DNA of 64,000 nucleotides from Pelotomaculum thermopropionicum SI (GCA_000010565.1 AP009389.1:310001-374000); one strand, 5' to 3'; shown: positions 32,686 to 41,552, counted from the first letter of the stretch. The notes: generated by a model from the letters alone, not told the origin. Numbers and translations: made by a program.

Positions 32686-33633
32686 ATGCTTGAAATTGAA
32701 AAACCGAAAATTGAAATCGTCGAAATGAGCGACGACAATACCTACGGGAAGTTTGTGGTGGAACCCCTGGAAAGGGGCTACGGGATCACCCTGGGCAATT
32801 CGTTGCGGCGTATCCTGCTTTCATCCCTGCCCGGTGCCGCCGTAACCTCGGTCAAGATTGACGGCGTTTTGCACGAGTTTTCAACCATACCGGGGGTTGT
32901 GGAGGACGTCACCGACATCATCCTCAACCTTAAAAACCTGTGCCTGAAAATTTACGGCGACGAAGAGAAGGTTTTGCGGGTTGAGGCCAGCACCGAGGGC
33001 GTGGTCAAGGCCAAAGACATCATTCACGACGCCGACGTGGAGATCATGAACCCGGACCTGACCATTGCCACCCTGGCCGAAAACGCCAGGCTCTACATGG
33101 AAATTACGGTGGCCAAGGGGCGGGGGTACGTTTCCGCGGAGCGCAACAAAAAAGGCGACCACATCATCGGGGTTATTCCTGTCGATTCCGTTTTCACTCC
33201 GGTGCGTAAAGTTAACTATACTGTGGAGAACACCCGGGTAGGCCAGATTACCGACTACGACAAGCTGACCCTGGAAGTGTGGACCGACGGAAGCATCAGG
33301 CCCGACGAAGCCACCAGCCTTTCCGCCAAAATTTTAAGCGAGCACCTGCGCCTCTTTATCGGCCTGACAGAAACGGTTAGCGACGTCGAGATCATGGTGG
33401 AGAAAGAAGAGGAGCACAAGGACCGGGTTTTAGAGATGACCATCGAGGAACTCGACCTTTCCGTGCGCTCGTACAACTGCCTGAAGCGGGCCGGCATCAA
33501 CACGGTGGAAGAGCTGATCCAGCGCAACGAGGAAGACATGATGAAAGTAAGGAACCTGGGGAAGAAGTCCCTGGAAGAGGTAATAAACAAGCTGCATGAA
33601 CTGGGCTTGTCGCTGAGGAAGGACGACGATTAA
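32686..33633 (+). CDS. rpoA: RNA polymerase subunit alpha
   Basis: 315 aa. The N-terminal dimerisation domain contains [23 protein letters not shown], and the C-terminal domain that contacts UP elements and activators has [22 protein letters not shown]. An upstream in-frame start at 32605 overlaps rpsD and yields non-family sequence; ATG 32686 after GGAGGG is preferred. Confidence 0.98.
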   Translation: MLEIEKPKIEIVEMSDDNTYGKFVVEPLERGYGITLGNSLRRILLSSLPGAAVTSVKIDGVLHEFSTIPGVVEDVTDIILNLKNLCLKIYGDEEKVLRVEASTEGVVKAKDIIHDADVEIMNPDLTIATLAENARLYMEITVAKGRGYVSAERNKKGDHIIGVIPVDSVFTPVRKVNYTVENTRVGQITDYDKLTLEVWTDGSIRPDEATSLSAKILSEHLRLFIGLTETVSDVEIMVEKEEEHKDRVLEMTIEELDLSVRSYNCLKRAGINTVEELIQRNEEDMMKVRNLGKKSLEEVINKLHELGLSLRKDDD

Positions 33634-33648
33634 GGGAGGGACTCTGAA

Positions 33649-33987
33649 TTGGGCTACCAGAAATTAGGCGTAAACACCGGCCACCGCAAGGCCATGCTGC
33701 GCAACCTGGTCACCGCCCTGTTCCGTGACGAGCGGATAAACACTACCGAAGCCAGGGCCAGGGAAGTCAGGAGCATTGCCGAAAAACTGGTCACCGACGC
33801 CAAGCAGGGCGACCTTGCGGCCCGGCGGCGGGCTCTGGCATACATTTACGAAGAAGACGTGGTGCGCAAGCTTTTCGATAACATAGCCCCGAAGTACGCC
33901 GGCCGGCAGGGCGGTTACACCCGCATCGTCAAGGCGGGCTGCCGCCGGGGCGACGCCGCCGGAATGGTCATTTTAGAGTTGGTGTAA
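33649..33987 (+). CDS. rplQ: Ribosomal protein bL17
   Basis: 112 aa. [18 protein letters not shown] and the terminal [22 protein letters not shown] are diagnostic. TTG start after GGGAGGG. The ecfA1 ATG begins one base after its stop. Confidence 0.97.
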
Positions 33988-33988
33988 T

Positions 33989-34846
33989 ATGGAGACGGAA
34001 AGCCGTCCCCCGATGATAGAGGTTGAGGATCTCACCTGCATTTACAACCTCGGCAGGCCGGGCGAGCGCCAGGCCCTGTGCGGGGTGAGCCTGACCGTGC
34101 AGAAGGGCGAGTTCCTGGCCGTGGTGGGGCCCAACGGATCGGGCAAGTCCACCCTGGCCAAGCACTTCAACGCCCTCCTCCGGCCCACGGCCGGGCGGGT
34201 GGCGGTGGGCGGCCTGGACACCAGGCAGGCCGAAAACCTGTGGGAAATACGCCGCATGGTCGGGATGGTCTTTCAAAACCCGGACAACCAGATCGTCAGC
34301 TCCGTGGTTGAGGAAGACGTGGCCTTCGGCCCGGAAAACCTGGGGCTTCCTCCCCGGGAGGTGCGGGATCGGGTGGAAGAGGCATTAAACCTTACCGGGC
34401 TGGCCGGTTACCGGAAGCACGCCCCCCACCTCCTTTCAGGCGGGCAAAAGCAGCGGCTGGCCATTGCCGGAGTACTGGCCATGCGCCCTTCCTGCCTGGT
34501 TCTGGACGAGCCCGGGGCCATGCTGGACCCGGCCGGGCGGCGGGAGCTCATCGACACCCTTTGCAGGCTGAACCGCGACGAAGGGGTAACCGTTGTTCTG
34601 GTGACCCACTTTATGGAAGAAGCGGCCCGTGCAGACAGGATCATAGTAATGTCCGGCGGCAGGGTGGTTCTTGAGGGAACCGCCCCAAAAGTATTTGCAA
34701 AAGCCGAACTGCTGGAAGAGCTGGGCCTGGAAATTCCGGGCGCCGCCAGAATTGCCCGCGGCTTAAGAAAGCGGGGTTTTTTGGTTCCAGACGGCATCCT
34801 TGCGGCGCGTGATCTGGTGTCATACGTATGTTCATACAGCCGGTAA
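33989..34846 (+). CDS. ecfA1: ECF transporter ATPase EcfA1
   Basis: 285-aa ABC ATPase of the shared energy-coupling module that powers vitamin/metal S-components. Walker [10 protein letters not shown] (about residue 43), Q-loop VFQNPDNQ, signature LLSGGQKQR and Walker [11 protein letters not shown] are present; the residue after DEP is Gly where Thr/Ala is usual. The rplQ-ecfA1-ecfA2-ecfT-truA order is classical for Gram-positives. No substrate-binding S-component gene is in the window. Confidence 0.93.
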   Translation: METESRPPMIEVEDLTCIYNLGRPGERQALCGVSLTVQKGEFLAVVGPNGSGKSTLAKHFNALLRPTAGRVAVGGLDTRQAENLWEIRRMVGMVFQNPDNQIVSSVVEEDVAFGPENLGLPPREVRDRVEEALNLTGLAGYRKHAPHLLSGGQKQRLAIAGVLAMRPSCLVLDEPGAMLDPAGRRELIDTLCRLNRDEGVTVVLVTHFMEEAARADRIIVMSGGRVVLEGTAPKVFAKAELLEELGLEIPGAARIARGLRKRGFLVPDGILAARDLVSYVCSYSR

Positions 34847-35688
34847 TTAAAACGGAAAACCTCACCCACGTTTACTCCCCCGGTACTCCATTCCAGGTTG
34901 TCTCCCTGGACGGCATTTCCCTGGAAATTGCCGGGGGCGAGTTCGTTGCAGTGATCGGGGCCACGGGCTCCGGGAAGTCCACCCTGGTCCAGCACTTCAA
35001 CGGCACCCTGGCTCCCACCGCGGGAAAGGTGTGGGTCTGCGGCGCCGACCTTTCCGAAAAGAAGGCCCGCCGGGAAATATGGCGCAAGGTAGGGCTGGTT
35101 TTCCAGCAGCCCGAGCAGCAGATTTTCGAAGAAACGGTTTTCGCGGAAGTGGCCTTCGGCCTGAAAAACCTGGGACTGGGCCGGGACGAGGCCCGGCAGC
35201 GGGCGGCGGAGGCGCTGCGCCTGGCCGGCCTGGACCCGGAGGCGGTGGGCGGGCTGTCCCCCTTTTCCCTGAGCGACGGCATGAAGAGGAGGGTGGCCGT
35301 TGCGAGCGTGCTGGCCATGAGGCCGCAGGTGCTGATCCTGGACGAGCCCACGGCCGGCCTGGACCCGCGGGGCAGGCGGGAGCTGATGGACCGCATCGAA
35401 GAGTTCCGGAGCAGGCAGGGCGCCACGGTGGTGCTGGTGACCCACGACATGGAGGAAGCGGCCCGCCGGGCCGGGCGGGTAATCGTGCTGCACCGGGGGC
35501 GCCTGGCCATGGACGGGCCGCCGCGCCGGGTTTTCGGGCAGGTCCGGGAACTGCGCGGGTTGGGCCTCGACGTGCCCTTTCCGGCCCGCCTCATGCACGA
35601 GCTGAAGGCCGCCGGCAGGCAGGTGCGGACCGACGTGCTGACCGAGGACGAGGCGGAAGAGGAAATTGCCGGGCTTTTAAGCAGGTGA
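34828..35688 (+). CDS. ecfA2: ECF transporter ATPase EcfA2
   Basis: 286-aa second ATPase of the ECF module. Walker A GATGSGKST, Q-loop VFQQPEQQ and Walker B LILDEPTAGLDP are intact. The ABC signature reads SLSDGMKRR instead of LSGGQ(M/K)RR, an unusual change. Overlaps ecfA1 by 19 nt, so translation is coupled; a slightly later start is possible. Confidence 0.92.
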   Translation: MFIQPVIKTENLTHVYSPGTPFQVVSLDGISLEIAGGEFVAVIGATGSGKSTLVQHFNGTLAPTAGKVWVCGADLSEKKARREIWRKVGLVFQQPEQQIFEETVFAEVAFGLKNLGLGRDEARQRAAEALRLAGLDPEAVGGLSPFSLSDGMKRRVAVASVLAMRPQVLILDEPTAGLDPRGRRELMDRIEEFRSRQGATVVLVTHDMEEAARRAGRVIVLHRGRLAMDGPPRRVFGQVRELRGLGLDVPFPARLMHELKAAGRQVRTDVLTEDEAEEEIAGLLSR

Positions 35689-35719
35689 AACTTGGCATTT
35701 TTTTGCGGAGGGGCAAGAT

Positions 35720-36514
35720 ATGTTCGGCGGCGTAACGTTCGGCCAGTTCATACCCAAAGACTCGCTGCTGCACCGGCTGGACCCGCGGGCTAAAACGGCA
35801 TGCCTGCTGGCCGCCGTCTTGTCCGTGCTGGCGGCCTCCGGGTGGCCGGGCATGGCTGCGGTTTTGGGCCTTACCATGGCCGCCGCCGCCCTGTCAGGGC
35901 TGAAAGCCCGGTTTTTCCTGGGCACCCTGCGCTCCCTGCGGGTGCTGCTGGCCGTTGCCTTTCTGGCCCAGGCCCTCCTGACCCCCGGCGAGGCCCTGTT
36001 CGGGCTGGGGCCGCTGAAAGTTACACGGGAAGGGCTGGCGGCGGGGGCCGATATATTTTTGCGCCTGTCCCTGCTGATCCTGCTGGCTTCCCTTCTTACA
36101 TACACCACTTCCCCCATCAGGCTGGCCGCCGGCCTGGAAAGCCTGCTGTCGCCCTTTCGCCGGGTGGGACTGCCGGCCCACGAGCTGGCCATGATGATGA
36201 CCATAGCCATGCGCTTCGTGCCCACCCTGCTGCAGGAGGCCGAGGTAATCATAAAGGCGCAGCGCTCTCGCGGGGCCGGTTTTGCCGCCCGGAGCGGGCC
36301 GGCCGGATGGGCGGCGGGCATGCTGCCGCTGTTCGTCCCGCTGTTTGCGGGAGCCCTGCGCCGCGCCGAGGACCTGGCCGTCGCCATGGAGGCGCGCTGT
36401 TACCGGGGCGGCGCCAACCGGACCAGGATGATGGAGCTGAAGCTCTCCCGGGCGGACTTTGCGGCCCTGGCGGTGTCCCTGACCGTGCTGGCGGCGGTCA
36501 TTTACCTGAGGTAG
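35720..36514 (+). CDS. ecfT: ECF transporter transmembrane subunit EcfT
   Basis: 264 aa with about five to six membrane spans and the CbiQ-type coupling helices, including the Ala-Arg-Gly-like motif region QRSRGAGFAARS. Starts with FIPKDSLLHRLDPRAKTA, typical of the family. ATG after GCGGAGGGG. The last gene of the ecf set, followed by a repeat-bearing gap before truA. Confidence 0.92.
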   Translation: MFGGVTFGQFIPKDSLLHRLDPRAKTACLLAAVLSVLAASGWPGMAAVLGLTMAAAALSGLKARFFLGTLRSLRVLLAVAFLAQALLTPGEALFGLGPLKVTREGLAAGADIFLRLSLLILLASLLTYTTSPIRLAAGLESLLSPFRRVGLPAHELAMMMTIAMRFVPTLLQEAEVIIKAQRSRGAGFAARSGPAGWAAGMLPLFVPLFAGALRRAEDLAVAMEARCYRGGANRTRMMELKLSRADFAALAVSLTVLAAVIYLR

Positions 36515-36559
36515 TTTTAAACTTAAGATGGTTAAATAGACCGGCTGGGGCACGGCGTT

Positions 36560-36622
36560 GTCCTTAGCGAACGACTTGCGAAGCGCCGGAGTAAAAATTT
36601 TAAGAATCATTAAGCCTGACCC
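36560..36622 (+). repeat. Composite dispersed repeat upstream of truA
   Basis: The first part (AGCGAACGACTTGCG-AAGCGCCGGAG, 36565-36590) matches the core of the fusA-tuf inverted repeat. The second (TAAAAATTTTAAGAATCATTAAGCCTGACCC by position 36591-36621) matches 6258-6288 upstream of rpoB and shares pieces with the 18968-19018 palindrome. It directly precedes the truA ribosome binding site. Confidence 0.75.
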
Positions 36623-36632
36623 GGAGGCGGCA

Positions 36633-37379
36633 ATGCGCAACATCAAGGTTACCATAGCCTATGACGGCACCAACTACTACGGCTTCCAGGAGCAGCGCGG
36701 GACGAAGTTCCGCACCGTCCAGGAGGTCATTGAAGAAAGGCTGTCCAGGCTGGCAGGCGAGCAGATTAGGGTGATCGGCGCGGGAAGAACCGACGCCGGG
36801 GTGCACGCCCGCGGCCAGGTGATAAACTTCAACCCCGGCAACTGGCCCATTCCTCCCGAAAGAGTGGCCTATGCCCTGAACAGCCTGCTGCCGCGCGACA
36901 TTGCGGCGCTGGAGTCGGTGGAGGTCCCGCCCTCCTTTCACGCCCGCTTTTCCGCGGTGGCCAAAACATATCGCTACACCATATACAACGCAAGAGTCCA
37001 CTCGCCTTTCTTGCGGCTGTACAGCTACCACGTTCCCCGGCGGCTCGACGTGGAGGCCATGCAAGCCGGCGCCGCCCTGCTGATCGGCCGCCACGACTTC
37101 AGCGCCTTCCGGGCGCTGGGCACGCCGGTTAAAAGCACGGTGCGTACCATGCTGGAGGCTTGCGTGAGCAGGGAAGGTGACCTGGTTTACATAGATTTGA
37201 AGGCAGACGGCTTTCTTTACCACATGGCGCGGATGATAGCCGGCACGCTGATCCGGGTGGGCCTGGGGAAGATTCCCCCCGGCGAAGTCGCCGCCATCCT
37301 GAAAAGCCGCGACAGCTTAAGAGGCGGCCCCACCGCGCCGGCGCGGGGCCTGTGCCTGGAAAAGATAGAGTACACTTGA
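36633..37379 (+). CDS. truA: tRNA pseudouridine(38-40) synthase TruA
   Basis: 248 aa. The catalytic Asp lies in [15 protein letters not shown] (about residue 52), and KTYRYTIYN and FLYHMARMI are conserved. An upstream in-frame start at 36558 runs through a dispersed repeat; ATG 36633 after GGAGGCGG gives the family start [19 protein letters not shown]. Its stop codon lies inside the -35 box of the rplM promoter. Confidence 0.96.
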   Translation: MRNIKVTIAYDGTNYYGFQEQRGTKFRTVQEVIEERLSRLAGEQIRVIGAGRTDAGVHARGQVINFNPGNWPIPPERVAYALNSLLPRDIAALESVEVPPSFHARFSAVAKTYRYTIYNARVHSPFLRLYSYHVPRRLDVEAMQAGAALLIGRHDFSAFRALGTPVKSTVRTMLEACVSREGDLVYIDLKADGFLYHMARMIAGTLIRVGLGKIPPGEVAAILKSRDSLRGGPTAPARGLCLEKIEYT

Positions 37380-37404
37380 CACTGGAAATGCTATGTATTA
37401 GAAT
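37376..37404 (+). promoter_or_regulatory. Promoter for rplM-rpsI
   Basis: TTGACA (37376-37381), 17 nt, TAGAAT (37399-37404), one mismatch in total from the vegetative consensus. It overlaps the truA stop codon and would give a leader of about 55 nt. Confidence 0.8.
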
Positions 37405-37465
37405 AAAATATGTGCTTTTTAGCTTGACGCCCCGCTTTTATTTCAAGGAGGAGGAAACCTTTCAA

Positions 37466-37900
37466 ATGAAGACCTTTATGGCTAAGCCTCAGGATATAAA
37501 AAACCGCAAGTGGTACGTCCTGGACGCTGAGGGCAAGGTTCTCGGCCGGCTGGCTGCCGAGGCGGCCCGGATCCTGCGGGGGAAACACAAACCCGATTTC
37601 ACCCCGCACGTGGACACAGGCGACCACGTGATCGTCATCAACGCCGAAAAAGTGGTGCTGACCGGGAAGAAACTGCGGGACAAAAAATACATCAGGCACT
37701 CCGGTTACCCCGGCGGCCTGAAGGTAATGAACTACGAAAAGTTAATGAAAACAAGGCCCGAGCTGGCCGTGGAGAAGGCCATCGTGGGCATGCTGCCCCA
37801 CAACCGTCTGGGCAGCAGGATGGCCAAAAAGCTGAAAGTGTACAGAGGCCCGGAGCACCCTCACCAGGCTCAAAAGCCCGAGCCCTGGCAGGCGCTGTAG
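37466..37900 (+). CDS. rplM: Ribosomal protein uL13
   Basis: 144 aa. [20 protein letters not shown] and [20 protein letters not shown] are diagnostic. The frame is open from 37352, but ATG 37466 after AAGGAGGAGG gives the family start [11 protein letters not shown]. Confidence 0.97.
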   Translation: MKTFMAKPQDIKNRKWYVLDAEGKVLGRLAAEAARILRGKHKPDFTPHVDTGDHVIVINAEKVVLTGKKLRDKKYIRHSGYPGGLKVMNYEKLMKTRPELAVEKAIVGMLPHNRLGSRMAKKLKVYRGPEHPHQAQKPEPWQAL

Positions 37901-37918
37901 GGAAAGGGGGAAAAGCAT

Positions 37919-38311
37919 TTGGCTAAGGTAATGTTTTACGGCACCGGCCGCAGGAAGAACGCCATTGCCCGGGTATTTGCAATGCCAGGCGAAGGCAGGA
38001 TTATCATCAATAACAGGCCCTTGAGCGAATACTTCGGCCGCAAGACGCTGGAGACGATTGTGCGCCAGCCCCTGGACCTGACCGGGACCGCCTCCCGCTT
38101 CGACATCATGGCCAAAGTCCAGGGCGGCGGCATAAGCGGCCAGGCGGGAGCAATCAAGCTGGGTATTGCCCGCGCTTTAATTCAGGCCGATCCCAACCTT
38201 CGCCCCGTTTTAAAGAAGGCGGGTTTTCTGACCAGGGACCCGCGCATGAAAGAGCGCAGGAAGTACGGCCTGAAAAAGGCCCGCCGCGCCCCGCAATACT
38301 CCAAGCGTTAA
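37919..38311 (+). CDS. rpsI: Ribosomal protein uS9
   Basis: 130 aa, with [13 protein letters not shown] near the start and the basic C-terminal tail [12 protein letters not shown] whose end contacts P-site tRNA. TTG start 18 nt after the rplM stop, preceded by AAAGGGGGAAAAGCA. Last gene of the ribosomal supercluster. Confidence 0.98.
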
Positions 38312-38344
38312 TACGACTGGAAAAAGAGGCGCAACGCAGCAATG

Positions 38345-38382
38345 GAAAGGGACACACCTTTACAGGGTATGCCCCTTTTTTG
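38345..38382 (+). terminator. Terminator after rpsI
   Basis: AAAGGG-ACACACC (38346-38358) and GGGTATGCCCCTTTTTT (38364-38381) form an imperfect hairpin ending in a six-T tract, marking the end of the rplM-rpsI transcript. Confidence 0.7.
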
Positions 38383-38395
38383 TCGCAGATGCATG

Positions 38396-38404
38396 TGATA
38401 TAAT
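38396..38404 (+). promoter_or_regulatory. Extended -10 element before the MNT gene
   Basis: TGATATAAT is a perfect extended -10. The -35 position falls in the terminator T tract and is poor. Transcription would start about 38411, at or just inside the first ATG, which argues for the internal start at 38438 or for a near-leaderless mRNA. Confidence 0.5.
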
Positions 38405-38407
38405 CTA

Positions 38408-38860
38408 ATGGAAAATTATAGCGGCACGGTGAACAAAATGAAGGGCATACCATTTCTGCCTTTTCTGGCAGAATATTTCTCAAAAAAGCCAGAGGTTATA
38501 GCGGCCTATATTTTTGGCTCCTACGCGGAAGGCGTGAACAGGCCTGACAGCGATGTGGATATAGCCGTTTTATTAGTGCACCTGCCTGCCGACACTTTAA
38601 AATACCGCCTGGACGTGATGGACGATACGCGCAAGCTTGCAGGGCGGAACACTGAGGTAATAGTTCTTAATGAAGCCCCCCGGTTGCTGCAGTTCCAGGT
38701 GATCCAGAAGGGCAAAGTCATCTATGAAAAAGACGCAGACAAAAGGGCCCTTTTCGAAATGAGCGCAGCCGGCCGGTACTACGACTACAAAAGGTATTTT
38801 GACTACCATGCCAGGCAGCTTGTAGAAAGAATAAAAGGAGGCGGGCTGGGTGCTAGATAA
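38408..38860 (+). CDS. MNT-family minimal nucleotidyltransferase (MntA-like antitoxin)
   Basis: 150 aa. The nucleotidyltransferase signature GSYAEG...DSDVDIAVLL (GSx10DxD) is intact at about residues 37-57. MNT proteins pair with HEPN ribonuclease toxins and inactivate them by AMPylation. Here the following frame starts as a HEPN gene by an 11-nt overlap but breaks off after about 12 codons. A start at ATG 38438 (MKGIPFL) is also plausible. Confidence 0.85.
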   Translation: MENYSGTVNKMKGIPFLPFLAEYFSKKPEVIAAYIFGSYAEGVNRPDSDVDIAVLLVHLPADTLKYRLDVMDDTRKLAGRNTEVIVLNEAPRLLQFQVIQKGKVIYEKDADKRALFEMSAAGRYYDYKRYFDYHARQLVERIKGGGLGAR

Positions 38861-38900
38861 AAGCGTAATTCTGTCCCGCCTGGCCGGACGAGATAGTGGG
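38850..38900 (+). pseudogene. Remnant of a HEPN toxin gene (N-terminus only)
   Basis: GTG at 38850 overlaps the MNT gene end and begins VLDKSVILSRLA, the usual first residues of HEPN/DUF86 toxins. Similarity stops near 38886; the frame then runs into the promoter and ribosome binding site of the next pair. The rest of the toxin seems deleted by the junction with the next toxin-antitoxin locus. Confidence 0.6.
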
Positions 38901-38917
38901 AACTATACTTTTTGTAG

Positions 38918-38923
38918 TATAAT
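38918..38923 (+). promoter_or_regulatory. -10 box for the TumA/TumE-like pair
   Basis: A perfect TATAAT lies 24 nt upstream of the start at 38947, next to a short ACTATAC/GTAGTAT-like near-palindrome that could be an operator. No good -35 is visible at 17 nt. Confidence 0.4.
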
Positions 38924-38946
38924 TAAACTGAGAGGAGGCGGGAAAA

Positions 38947-39225
38947 GTGGAAATTCTTCAAGAAGTGGCCAGAGTGCTGGAGGTTCAGCATGAGTTTCTT
39001 GCAAGGGAGAGCTTGAGGATGTACCTTGAAAAAGAATTAAGAAATATCGAAGCTGCGATATTCAAGATTGTAACAAGGCATGGTGTTAAATCTTTATTCG
39101 AACTTGACGACAAGCTGAAGCAAGGGAAAATAAAGGAAGAAGATATAATTGACGACTTTATGGAGCTTGATTTTTTAGAATCAAAAAAAGACAAGATCCT
39201 CCGTGCTTTGGAGAAGCTTCAATGA
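38947..39225 (+). CDS. Small helical protein, putative antitoxin of the TumE-like pair
   Basis: 92 aa, highly charged and predicted helical. No DNA-binding motif can be named. The assignment as antitoxin is by position: it precedes the TumE-like gene and overlaps it by 4 nt (ATGA). The GTG start lies 6-10 nt after GAGGAGGCGGG. It may be an unrelated regulator, so the function is inferred only. Confidence 0.65.
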   Translation: MEILQEVARVLEVQHEFLARESLRMYLEKELRNIEAAIFKIVTRHGVKSLFELDDKLKQGKIKEEDIIDDFMELDFLESKKDKILRALEKLQ

Positions 39226-39578
39226 AAACGCTTAAAAGATTGCAAGCCATTATTGAGATAGAATATCAAGAAATTGTTGTTTCATCCGACATTATACAGA
39301 ATAAACTTCGGATATATCTTGTAGATAACTCGTTTATAGATATAGGGTTTTCATTAAAGATCCCTGGTAGATTTTCTTATCACTGGGAAAGGAGGCATCT
39401 GGACGGGACACTATACAGGCACGATAATTTCCCAGATCCTCAGTGGAAAGAAATAATTACTTTTCCCAAGCATTTTCATAACGGCTCTCAAAATAAGGTA
39501 GAGGAAAGTTATATAAGTGAGGATCCAGAAACAGGCATTCGACAGTTTATGGCATTTATTCGAAAGCGATTTAGTTAA
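39222..39578 (+). CDS. TumE-family (DUF6516-like) toxin
   Basis: 118 aa. The middle shows the family pattern of an aromatic strand (YHWER), then R-H-D-N-x-P-D-P and FPKHFHNG, resembling the RxDNxPH...FPHHxH signature of TumE-type toxins. No catalytic mechanism can be read from the sequence. Translationally coupled to the upstream small helical gene. Codon use is AT-richer than the ribosomal genes, consistent with acquisition. Confidence 0.65.
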   Translation: MKTLKRLQAIIEIEYQEIVVSSDIIQNKLRIYLVDNSFIDIGFSLKIPGRFSYHWERRHLDGTLYRHDNFPDPQWKEIITFPKHFHNGSQNKVEESYISEDPETGIRQFMAFIRKRFS

Positions 39579-39581
39579 ATT

Positions 39582-39607
39582 AATATTTTTATACTTATAA
39601 AAATATT
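39582..39607 (+). repeat. 26-bp perfect AT palindrome
   Basis: AATATTTTTATA (39582-39593), CT, TATAAAAATATT (39596-39607). It lies 3 bp after the TumE-like stop and 47 bp before the next gene; it could be a weak terminator or a protein-binding site. Confidence 0.7.
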
Positions 39608-39653
39608 CTTAGAAAGATCCAACACTTTGGCGGATGAAATAACGGAGGAACAT

Positions 39654-40520
39654 GTGGAGCGTTTACTGTTTGTTTTCCTGCTGACCGCCTTCATCAATCT
39701 GATCAACACCCTTACCCGCTCCTCCCGCCTTTCCGGCGTGCGGACGAACAGCCTGGCCACCGCCATCTCCCTGTTCGGGGTGGTTTACCTGGCGGCCAGC
39801 TTTGCCAACACCCTTCAGGCCCCCCTGCTGGCCTCGACGGTGGAGCACATCATTGACGACGCCTACAACCGCGCCCTTTTAATTGCGCCGGACGCCACCG
39901 CCACCGCCGTTTACCGGCAGGCCCTGGCCGACCTGAACGGCAAGCTCCGCTTCGTCATGCTCGGCGCCACGGCAGGCACGGTGGCGGGAATCCTGCTCAT
40001 TCCCAGCTTTGTAACCTCCTTTTCCAACGCCATAAAGGCCTTCGGCCGGACCGGCTCGGTTTTCAGCCTGGCGCCCCTTCTCTTTTTTTCGCTCTTAAAG
40101 CCAAGGGGCGGGATCCTGACGGTGCGGATGTCCTCCTTAAAAACGCTAAAAGAAATACTGACCAGGCGGATGACCACCCCCAGTTCCTTTCTTTTCTGGA
40201 ACCTGGCCAGCTACAGCCTGTGGACCGCCAACGTGCTGTCCGGCCTTTACGCCGGCGCCCTGTACCCGGAGTACCGTTCCACCGCCGTTTTGATGGCCTC
40301 CATCGTGGGCAACGCCGCCATCGTGGTCAACGTGATGATGGTGGACCCAGTCCTGGCACGGGTCACCGACGCCGTGGCGGCCGGCGAGCAGGACGAGATC
40401 GAGCTGAAGCAAATCATCTTTTACCTTGCCCTTTCCAACCTGCTGGGCACGTTGCTCAGCCAGGCCGTCTTCGAGCCGGTTGCCTGCGGCCTGCAGTACT
40501 TAACCAGGCTGATCACGTAA
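39654..40520 (+). CDS. Amj-like lipid II flippase (DUF2837)
   Basis: 288-aa membrane protein with about six spans. The N-terminus (AFINLINTLTRSSRLSGVRTNS) and FANTLQAPLL match the Amj/YdaH family, an alternative to MurJ for flipping lipid-linked peptidoglycan precursor in Bacillus. A start at 39627 is possible, but GTG 39654, 5 nt after GGAGG, is better placed. It precedes the amidase gene, so both neighbours concern cell-wall work. Family assignment is from recall of conserved segments. Confidence 0.75.
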   Translation: MERLLFVFLLTAFINLINTLTRSSRLSGVRTNSLATAISLFGVVYLAASFANTLQAPLLASTVEHIIDDAYNRALLIAPDATATAVYRQALADLNGKLRFVMLGATAGTVAGILLIPSFVTSFSNAIKAFGRTGSVFSLAPLLFFSLLKPRGGILTVRMSSLKTLKEILTRRMTTPSSFLFWNLASYSLWTANVLSGLYAGALYPEYRSTAVLMASIVGNAAIVVNVMMVDPVLARVTDAVAAGEQDEIELKQIIFYLALSNLLGTLLSQAVFEPVACGLQYLTRLIT

Positions 40521-40590
40521 TACCCCTCGTTTCATATTCCGGCCGGCGGCGGCATAAGATTAACAAATAAAGAGAAAGCGGGGGGTTTTT

Positions 40591-41373
40591 TTGTTTTCGC
40601 CGGTAATCAGGGCGTACAGGATCAGGAAGCGCCATCTGGCGGCCCTGGCGGTTCTGGCGGTACTGGCGCTGTTTTTCTCCCGGCTTTTGCAGGAAAGGGC
40701 CGGCCGGCAGGCCGTGGCAGCCCTGGCGCCCGCGCTGGCCGGCCGGGTGATCGTGGTGGACCCCGGCCACGGCGGTTACGACCCGGGCGTGGTGGGGAAG
40801 AGCGGCGCCCTGGAAAAGGACATCGCCCTTTCCGTCGGCAGGCGCCTGGCGGCCAATCTGGGGCAGGCGGGGGCGATGGTGCTGATGACCAGGGAGGCCG
40901 ACACCGACCTGAGCGACCCCGGCACCGTTGGGCTGACGGCAAAAAAGAGGGAGGACCTGAGCAGGAGGGTGGCCCTGGCCAACGACAACAAGGCCGACCT
41001 CTACCTCAGCATCCACGTGAACAGCTTTACCTCCCCCCGCCGGCGCGGCGCCCAGACCTTCGTCCAGCCCGGCTCGGCCGAAAGCAAGAAGGCCGCCCGG
41101 TTCATCCAGGAAGAGCTTGCCAGGGTTCTCGAAGGCACCGGCCGCCGGATAAACGAAGTAGATTTTTACGTCACCAGGAACGCAACCATGCCCGCCGTAA
41201 TAGTAGAGATAGGCTTTATAACCAACGAAGAGGAAGAAAAGCTCCTGCAGGACCCCGCCTACCAGAGCAAGGCGGCCTGGGCCGTATTCGCCGGCACCGT
41301 TAAATACTTTGCCGGCAAAGAATCCTCGCCCCAGCCGCCCCCGCCCTTTTCCGGAAAAACTTTCGCGCCGTGA
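40591..41373 (+). CDS. cwlD: N-acetylmuramoyl-L-alanine amidase (CwlD-like)
   Basis: 260 aa: an N-terminal membrane anchor/signal (residues 10-28), then an Amidase_3 zinc domain with His in VDPGHGGYDPG, Glu in ALEKD, His in SIHVNS and catalytic Glu in VIVEIGF. CwlD makes muramic-delta-lactam in spore cortex, and its place after rpsI matches other spore formers. TTG start after GCGGGGGG. Three accessory genes separate it from rpsI here. Confidence 0.88.
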   Translation: MFSPVIRAYRIRKRHLAALAVLAVLALFFSRLLQERAGRQAVAALAPALAGRVIVVDPGHGGYDPGVVGKSGALEKDIALSVGRRLAANLGQAGAMVLMTREADTDLSDPGTVGLTAKKREDLSRRVALANDNKADLYLSIHVNSFTSPRRRGAQTFVQPGSAESKKAARFIQEELARVLEGTGRRINEVDFYVTRNATMPAVIVEIGFITNEEEEKLLQDPAYQSKAAWAVFAGTVKYFAGKESSPQPPPPFSGKTFAP

Positions 41374-41499
41374 AAAAAATTTCTCGAATTGTATATCGTG
41401 ACAGAACAGCAAAGTAAGATGTCAAAATTTACGTAGAAACTCGGGAAAAAGTTTTCGGGGAATTGTCCCGATTGAAGATATAGCGAATCCTAAATGCTG

Positions 41500-41528
41500 T
41501 TGCTTTTTCAGCTTCGGCGTCTTACAAT
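41500..41528 (+). promoter_or_regulatory. Promoter for the AbrB/PIN pair
   Basis: TTGCTT (41500-41505), 17 nt, TACAAT (41523-41528), then the AGAAGGAGG site and ATG 41553. The remainder of the 179-nt gap shows nothing else recognisable. Confidence 0.55.
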
Positions 41529-41552
41529 ACAGGTAAGAAGGAGGTATTACTT

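Noticed and set aside
31722-32738. 338-aa reverse-strand open frame across rpsK, rpsD and the rpoA start
   Set aside because: Antisense shadow of three certain ribosomal/polymerase genes; no ribosome binding site or recognisable motif.
34408-35598. 396-aa reverse-strand frame over the ecfA genes
   Set aside because: Opposes two intact ABC ATPase genes and has no recognisable protein features.
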